Positions 58,301 through 64,000 of a DNA stretch of 64,000 nt are shown here, piece after piece (within the stretch, counting starts at the first letter, position 1; each line of letters opens with the position of its first letter). The stretch is from NCBI GenBank assembly GCA_000733355.1, contig JNVV01000016.1, forward strand, positions 681,978-745,977. The letters are read 5' to 3'. The DNA comes from Falciphora oryzae (taxonomy: Eukaryota > Ascomycota > Sordariomycetes > Magnaporthales > Magnaporthaceae). The notes beneath the pieces were generated by a model, which had not been told where the DNA came from, did no database searches, and saw nothing but the letters and a program-made list of their open reading frames with translations. The translations under genes were made by a program, and so were the position numbers.

Positions 58301-59143
58301 CCTGTCCTCTGTTGCCCGCATTGCGAGCAAAACTTGTAGTAGCCTGTCAGCCATCTGTTCTCTGTGGTCCAGAACGGTCTGTCTATTGAAGCCAAGAAAA
58401 GAAAACACTCGTCATTCGTCATCAGAACTAGCCACACTGACGAAGGACCCTGGGATTATCGAAACCGAGGCCATCGTGTAAATAACGCTCGCTTCTCCAC
58501 GGCCCCAAGCTCACTCTATATAATTCCGCCCCAATTATCCGTTCTTTCGACAGGCAAAGACATGTCAGAGTCTTCGTTCTTCCCCCCTCCACCCCGCCTC
58601 TCGTCCAAGGCGGGCACGCGGGGCACGGTGGGATACAAATGACGCTGACCGCCCGCTAGCGCTTTGCAGATCATGAGGTGCGTGCAGTGGTCTAGGGAAT
58701 GGCGACGACGGTAGCTCCCACTCTCGGAAGTGATCTGCGTCCCCTGCCTTGGAAGAGCCCTGCACAGCCAGCTGCCTATTTCTTCGTTCGCGAGAGCTGT
58801 GTGCATCTACTTATGCGAGGTGGAATGGATGACTGGACAAGATGCTTGAACATGTAGCACGTGATCGTCAAAACACCACGCCGCTGCATCGACATAGATG
58901 CTATCGCAGACTAGAGATGCAAATATTATTTGCGCTAGTCTGAGATATATCTAAGAAAGACGAGGTAGGTATTACTCGAATAACCCCCTTTACCCCCAGG
59001 ACGCCAAACCAAACTATCAGTCCCGTTGAAAGATGAAACAAAATCTATCAACCCCAGGTTGGGCTGAAGATATCCCTTTTGGTCTTGGTGGTTCTTGCGC
59101 GAGGGCGAGACCGGAAACGACAATGAGCAACGTCGTGAGTGAA
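49355..59143. other. Coding desert of about 9.8 kb
   Basis: No open frame on either strand has a recognisable domain, and frames are short or cross homopolymers. Notable contents: an A23 run (50917-50939), (GGTC)4 at about 50443-50459, A16 (53723-53738), A27 (55758-55784), T17 (56706-56722) and T tracts near 55512, 55923 and 57039. GC content looks ordinary, not the AT-rich state of heavily RIP-mutated DNA. It lies upstream of the cyclin gene and downstream of NPL6, so it may hold a large cyclin promoter, its leader exons or non-coding RNA genes. Confidence 0.5.
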
Positions 59144-60848
59144 TCACAGCAGTTTAGTAGACGGGACAATCGCCTTGTCAATGACCGGATCCCTGCGGCA
59201 AGTAACCTCCTTCTCCGGCCCCCACCTGGCGTGCCATCCCTTCTCCCTCGCCACGGCCTCGTCGAACGCGGCTCGGCACTCGGGGGGAAGCAGGTCTTTG
59301 ATGTCGTTGGGCACGGCCGCGAGGCCCCTGAAGGGCGAGAGGAAGTCGGTCGAGTCGCCGCCGCCAATCTCGTTGGGCCGCAGGTCATACGACACCGGGG
59401 ACACGCCGCCGGGCGGTGTCTCCAGCGCGATGTCGACCACCCGAAAGTTACGCGGGATATTAGGCGGCAGTGGCTTGAAGAGGGCCGTCGACGAGGCTTG
59501 GTTCGCTGCGGCGCTCGAGTCCTCCTGGGTTGAGCTGCCGCCGTTGGATGAGTTGGCGGGCGCCGCTGGCTCCAACGGCACGTGCTCTACACGAGCGTGG
59601 GTAGGCTGCATTATGGCCGGGTACTGCATGATGTTTGTGTGTACGTCGTAAACCCCCTTAAGGTTGGCCTTGCGCATGCTGGTGAGGATGGTGTTGAAGT
59701 TGCTGCGCGCGGGCGAGTGATAAAAAGTCAGCACAGCGGTCACGAGAAAGTAAAGGGAAAATCCCGTGCGCGTGGCTAGGGGGAGAATCGGGTCGGAATA
59801 GAAATTACCTGGCTTCGCGGGCGTGCTCCAGCATCCAGTTCGTGTCGTTGACGGCGACGCGGCGTTTCTTGGGTGCCACGAATATGCCCGTCTGCTGCGG
59901 CACCACGGGGGCGGCGGAGTGGTAGACGGCCGAGGCGCCGTGCCAGGCGACGTACTGGTTCTTGTTGTACGGCTCGCCCTCGACGAAGTGGTCGTTGGGG
60001 TCGGCCAGCTCGCACTCGACGACGCCGTCGGCGCGCGCCTTGGCCACCTCGTAGTCGTCGACGATGCGGCGCCCGCCGACGATGATGAAGGCGCCGAACT
60101 CGCGGAAGACGGAGCGGGCCGTCACGATGCCGATGGAGCGGCCCTTGTAGCTGTGCGGGATGATGTCGCGCTCAATCATGTCCCTCTTCTCCTCGTCGTC
60201 CACGATGACCTTTGTCAGGCGCAGGTGCTTGGTGAAGAAGAGGTACGAGTCCCGGAAGCCGACGCAGCGGGCCGGCTCCGTCGACAGCATGTACAGGCGG
60301 TCGCCCTTGCCCATCACGGTGAAGGTGCGGCAGCGGTACTCGCGCCCGCCCAGCAGGTTGCCGTTCTTGTCCACCTTGGTCTCGCCCTCGGCGTCCTCGG
60401 GCAGCGCGACCTCGTCGTTGATGATGTCCATCATGTTTCCTTCCTTATCGATCTGCTGCTGCGTCGGGGCCGCTGGCGCGCCGCCCTTGCGCCCGCCGCG
60501 TCCCCTCCACCCGCCTCGTCCCCGCCGGCCGCCGCGCGGGGTGGCGTCGGCGGGGTCGCGCGCCGGCACCTCGACTGTGTTGTCCCAGTCCGGCGGCCGG
60601 TTCTTTGGTGGGCGTCCGAGGCGCTTTCGGCGGACAACCGTCACGGGCACCGGGGATGGCGACTTGGCCGACTCGGCATCCGAGCCGGCCTGCTGCTCCT
60701 CTTCCTCGTCCTCCTCGGCCGCCGACTCCTCCTTGTCGGCGTCGCCCTCCTCTTGCTCTGCATCTTGGGCTTCCTCATCATCCTCATCCTCAGGCTCGGG
60801 GACAGGATCCGGGGCCGCATCCGCCATGTTCTCGTCTTCGTCCTCCAT
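59144..60848 (-). CDS. NPL6: RSC chromatin-remodelling subunit NPL6/RSC7
   Basis: A subunit of the RSC (Swp82 paralogue in SWI/SNF) remodelling complex in the nucleus. Exons are 60848..59809 and 59702..59144 with a 106-nt intron (GTAATT...GCGCAG). The junction yields EHAREASNFNTILTSMRKAN. The product is 532 aa. Residues 1-65 are almost wholly Glu/Asp, as in other fungal RSC7 proteins. An AT-hook-like KRLGRPPKNRPP (about 75-86) and an RGG-rich GGRRGRGGWRGRGGRKGG (about 105-122) follow; both suggest nucleic-acid contact. The RSC7 domain runs about 130-375: GNLLGGREYRCRTFTVMGKG, LSTEPARCVGFRDSYLFFTK, RDIIPHSYKGRSIGIVTARS and FREFGAFIIVGGRRIVDDYE. After the intron come GVYDVHTNIMQYPAIMQPTH and a poorly conserved tail. 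Confidence 0.94.
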
Positions 60849-62210
60849 CGGTTCGTACGTCTTGGGCGTGCTCTCTGTCGCGAGGGAGGCACGGCTCGGT
60901 CAGAAGGGAGAGTTGCTACTGGGGGCGGCTCACGATGGCTTTGGGAGAAGAAAAGCCCCCCTACGAGCCCCTCCCAAGAGCACCTATGTGGCTACAGGGA
61001 AATTGGCACCGGGGAATCACAGTTCGGGAAGGACATACCAAGGGCAGCAGCTGCCCGTCGCGCTGCGGCGCGACCAGACCGGCGACCCATTCTCGAACCC
61101 GACTGGACGCCGATATGAGGATGGAACGAAAACCAACGCAGCAACCCGCGGGGCCAGTGCAATCGCTAGGCCTCTAGTCTTATCCAGGCGTACCCAGGGC
61201 TAGAGATTCCGAAAGGGGGAGGTGTCTATCAAGCCGTCGTATCGAGCCTTGGAAGCTCGAACTCGAGACGCGTGCAGTTGAAGTTCAATTTTACCAAGAC
61301 CCGTGCCGCACTCGTTTGCGCCGGGTGGGGCCCGTGCGCCTGATTGACCAACCTTGTCCACACTGTGCAGAATAAGCGGCTCGCGACCTCACCACAGGTC
61401 TGCCAGTTCCTACAAAAACCCTCACTCCAGGTGACTGGGGCGATTTCTGTTATACTGATATTCTTCCATGTATTCAATGTATTAAATAGGTTGCAATTAA
61501 CTTCATTCAAAATATTGCTCGACAACAGGACGCAGCAGCTGTGTCGCCTCAACACAGGTTCACACCTCCGTCCCTACCTAGCGATAGAGCCATTCCGCTA
61601 TGAACATGACATGAGGTGTCCGGATGCGATGCTTTTTACAGCCTTCGTGGCAGACTTGCCTCTCGTGAATCACCACGCTCGCGGTCATGGTCACACAGAA
61701 ATGGCAACGCACTGGAGATGAACCAGGGAAAATGCCTTTCCTATCAGAAATATCTGAGTCGAATCTAAACTGACTGCCAAATCTGACTGTGTGAAGACGT
61801 CTCTCGAGAGAGACATGAATTAAGCCAACGTTTTCCAGTCTCTTCGCTAGGAGAGTATCCCAAGCGAAGGGTGAAAATAGGGCACGAAGCTGTTGTAAAA
61901 GGGGGTTTCAGTCTGCTTCCCTCTTTCAAAGGAACCAACATACCAAATCGAGGATGTAGTAGTGCTCATAGGCACACGGCAGACAAAACACGGCCCTCTC
62001 CTTGCGACGGTTGGCATAAACCAAACCGTGTGGCCAAGGGGAACCAGATGGCCCACGAACCCCCCCGATGACCCACCAATGCGCTGGGCGGCTCTCGTCT
62101 TAGAGCCTAGCCGCCATCTGGGCTGGGGCCTGAACCTGCGATCCGCCCCAGTAGAAGTCAGGAGCAGCCGAAGGCTGTTTGGCGGGGTTACCAATGTCGC
62201 CACCGAACTT
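60849..62210. other. Intergenic stretch between TFIIB and NPL6
   Basis: 1.36 kb between the TFIIB stop and the NPL6 start, which both lie on the minus strand. It must hold the NPL6 promoter and TFIIB 3' UTR. Long plus-strand frames here are antisense extensions of NPL6. Confidence 0.45.
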
Positions 62211-63254
62211 CTAGTTCTGCGGAAGGTTCTGGATGCCGCCCTCCTTGGGAAGATTCCAGCTCGCCTCGACCAGCTGATCCTTGGCCTGGAAGAGGAACCG
62301 GTAGGCCGTTTTGATGGTACCGTCGCTGACACCGGCGGTTTGCGCAATCTCCTTGGATGTCTTCGGGTCTGCGATGAGGTAGGATGCCATGTATATACAG
62401 GCAGCCGCCACTGACAGGGGCGATCGACCGGCGAGGTCGGCGACGGAGGAGCTCTTCTCGGCCAGACGCCTCGAGATCTTTTCGGCGAAGTAGTGCTGCT
62501 TGAAGCCGAGGCTCGCGCAGTAGCGGGTGCACAGCTCGTCGGCGCTGGTGGATCCCTTGGCATCCTCGTCGGCATTCGAGCTTAGTCCATTCTTCGTGGC
62601 CTCGGGGTTGCGCTTGACGAATTCCTCGAGGCTCTTGTAGACCCTGCCGATCTCCTTCTTGGACACGGACGTGAGAGAGTGGATCTCTCGGAACGTCCGA
62701 CCGACGTTGTTTGCTCGGCAGGCAATGAAGATGCAGCCGGCGACGACGGCCTCGGGCGACTTGCCCTTGAGGAACTTGGCATCGTCGACCATCTTGAAGA
62801 GATGGCGCGCGTAGTCGAGGACGGGCTTGCCACCCGAAAGTTTATCGACATGCTCGCTGATCTTGGCAAAGCTCGCTTGAAGCCCTGCCTGGCCGCGGTC
62901 GTTCTGTGTCTTCTTGTTCGCATTGTTGAGGCGCCCGATGGTCCTGCCGCTGGCATTTTGGCCACGGCTGGTGTCGATCTTGGTTTCAAGCGAGTTGTCG
63001 TTCCAGATCGGGTCGCCGGCGTCACCGACACGCGACGGGTCGTCGCCTCCCTCGTCGTTAGCGAACGTACGCCACTCGGAGCGAGTGTCCACGATACGGT
63101 CGCCCACGACGAGACCACACTGCGAGCAGATCAGGTCTCCAGACGAGAACTCCTCAATCAGAGCAGTGGGTCCGTCGCAGTCCTTGCACTGGACGATGTT
63201 GTTCAGATCAGCCTCGTAAGGCGACACGTCTGGTCCACCGCCGGCGGTCGCCAT
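62211..63254 (-). CDS. SUA7: Transcription initiation factor IIB
   Basis: TFIIB bridges TBP on DNA and RNA polymerase II and sets the start site. It is intronless, 347 aa, the normal fungal size. The N-terminal zinc ribbon has Cys23, Cys26, Cys43 and Cys46 (CKDC...CSQC). The B-reader/linker region is DTRSEWRTFANDEGGDDPSR (about 56-75), containing the residues that enter the polymerase cleft. Two cyclin-fold repeats follow (about 125-215 and 230-325): FLKGKSPEAVVAGCIFIACR and SPLSVAAACIYMASYLIADP. The basic NVGRTFREIHSLTSVSKKEI and GVSDGTIKTAYRFLF are DNA- and TBP-contact parts. No missing key residue was seen. Confidence 0.97.
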   Translation of the reverse strand: MATAGGGPDVSPYEADLNNIVQCKDCDGPTALIEEFSSGDLICSQCGLVVGDRIVDTRSEWRTFANDEGGDDPSRVGDAGDPIWNDNSLETKIDTSRGQNASGRTIGRLNNANKKTQNDRGQAGLQASFAKISEHVDKLSGGKPVLDYARHLFKMVDDAKFLKGKSPEAVVAGCIFIACRANNVGRTFREIHSLTSVSKKEIGRVYKSLEEFVKRNPEATKNGLSSNADEDAKGSTSADELCTRYCASLGFKQHYFAEKISRRLAEKSSSVADLAGRSPLSVAAACIYMASYLIADPKTSKEIAQTAGVSDGTIKTAYRFLFQAKDQLVEASWNLPKEGGIQNLPQN

Positions 63255-64000
63255 CTTTGCGCCTGTGCCTGATTTCTTCGCGGTGGGAGTGTTGGAGAGT
63301 TCACGGAGAGCCTGTCGCGTTCGCTTGCTCCTGTTCCTGCGCGAGGTTCTGAGGTCTCTGCGCTTCTTTACAATCGCCGTGCGGATGCGCGGGCTTGGGA
63401 CGCTGGTCTTTGTATGGAGAACGGTTGTAGCAAGTGCGCAGAAGAGCGGTGAATGCGTCTTTGCGATGGGCTGGGTCGTCGAGACCGACGACCGCTGATC
63501 TTGTAGACGCGGAAGAGCTGGCAGTCAAAGGAACTGGTGGCGGCACGGCGAGAAGCAGACAAAGGCAGACTCCGGAACTTGGAGTGGGTGATTGAAAGAG
63601 CGTATTCCGGCAGACGCGAGAAGGCTACGAAGTGAAGACAATGGAAAAGCGGCCAATGAAGCCTCCGTCTGCGGCCGCCCAAAGGTTCTCAAAGACGCAC
63701 TAAAGGTTTATCGGGCGATGCTTTCGGAGAAAGATCGTACGTCTTGGTTTCTCGCCTCGTGCGCAGAGAGTGGCCAGACCTTTGGGAGGGCGCAGAGCTG
63801 CTAGAAGAACCGGGCGGAAATCGTCAAGGCTACCGTTCGTGAAAGTGGCCGGCAACTTTGGAGAGACTGATAAACGAGAGTCTCGACGATAACCTCGACG
63901 GCGAACAGCGCGGGGAGCGGATGGAGGATCAACGAGAGAGGATGGCCGAAGAGCACGGTCGGAGCGGGATGTGCAAGAAATCCAGATTCTCGAGCTCAGG
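63255..64000. promoter_or_regulatory. Upstream region of TFIIB at the window edge
   Basis: 746 bp with no recognised gene. It should contain the TFIIB leader and promoter. No TATA box was noticed. Confidence 0.4.

Noticed and set aside
59823..61118. 431- and 347-codon open frames on the plus strand (59823-61118, 60160-61203)
   Set aside because: Both are antisense to NPL6 exon 1; their Val/Leu or Ser/Arg-rich content comes from complementing acidic codons.
1..64000. CRISPR array, LTR retrotransposon, rRNA operon or secondary-metabolite cluster
   Set aside because: No regularly spaced repeats, no reverse transcriptase, integrase or transposase text, no rRNA core sequence, and no PKS or NRPS signature motif was seen.

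Overview
The window is nuclear DNA of a filamentous ascomycete, most likely a sordariomycete. The evidence is: short spliceosomal introns (about 70-145 nt) with GT...AG ends and CTRAY-type branch points; GC-rich third codon positions; a COT-1-type NDR kinase; and many single-copy eukaryotic housekeeping genes. A closer placement is not possible by eye. Two runs of N (22339-22625 and 42055-42084) show it is a draft scaffold.

Layout. 0-7.9 kb is compact: the 5' end of PEX1 (minus), divergent from MCM7 (plus); a 436-bp near-perfect palindromic element between the converging 3' ends of MCM7 and the mitochondrial ribosomal protein mS29 (minus); then RRS1 (plus), divergent from mS29 across about 390 bp. 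7.9-31 kb is loose: a RhoGAP gene (minus), the Rab geranylgeranyltransferase beta subunit BET2 (plus), a fungal zinc-finger protein of unknown function (plus) with a long leader, a three-finger C2H2 transcription factor (minus), and one tRNA-His (minus), with several kilobases of apparently non-coding DNA between them. 31-50 kb is compact again: an omega-class glutathione transferase (minus), RFC3 (plus), a broken short-chain dehydrogenase (plus), PRP11/SF3A2 (plus), COT-1/CBK1 kinase (minus), TIM54 (plus), a NIP30/FAM192A-domain protein (minus) and a CLG1-like Pho85-type cyclin (minus). A stretch of about 9.8 kb follows (49.4-59.1 kb) in which I see no gene, only homopolymer tracts. The right end holds the RSC subunit NPL6/RSC7 and TFIIB, both minus.

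The genes do not form a cluster with one job. They are core cell machinery: DNA replication (MCM7, RFC3), transcription and chromatin (TFIIB, RSC7), splicing (PRP11), ribosome building in cytosol and mitochondrion (RRS1, mS29), organelle import (PEX1, TIM54), and polarity or trafficking (RhoGAP, BET2, COT-1). No secondary-metabolite cluster, virus-like gene, CRISPR or autonomous transposon was seen.

The items most worth a second look are the young palindromic foldback element at 4576-5011, the decayed dehydrogenase at 35.6-36.7 kb, the intron-bearing leader of about 1.8 kb inferred upstream of the gene at 19972, an orphan TATA box beside a perfect CCG-N9-CGG palindrome at 23428, and the coding desert upstream of the cyclin. 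I found no convincing new multi-gene system. Coordinates of introns were worked out by hand from splice signals and reading-frame continuity.
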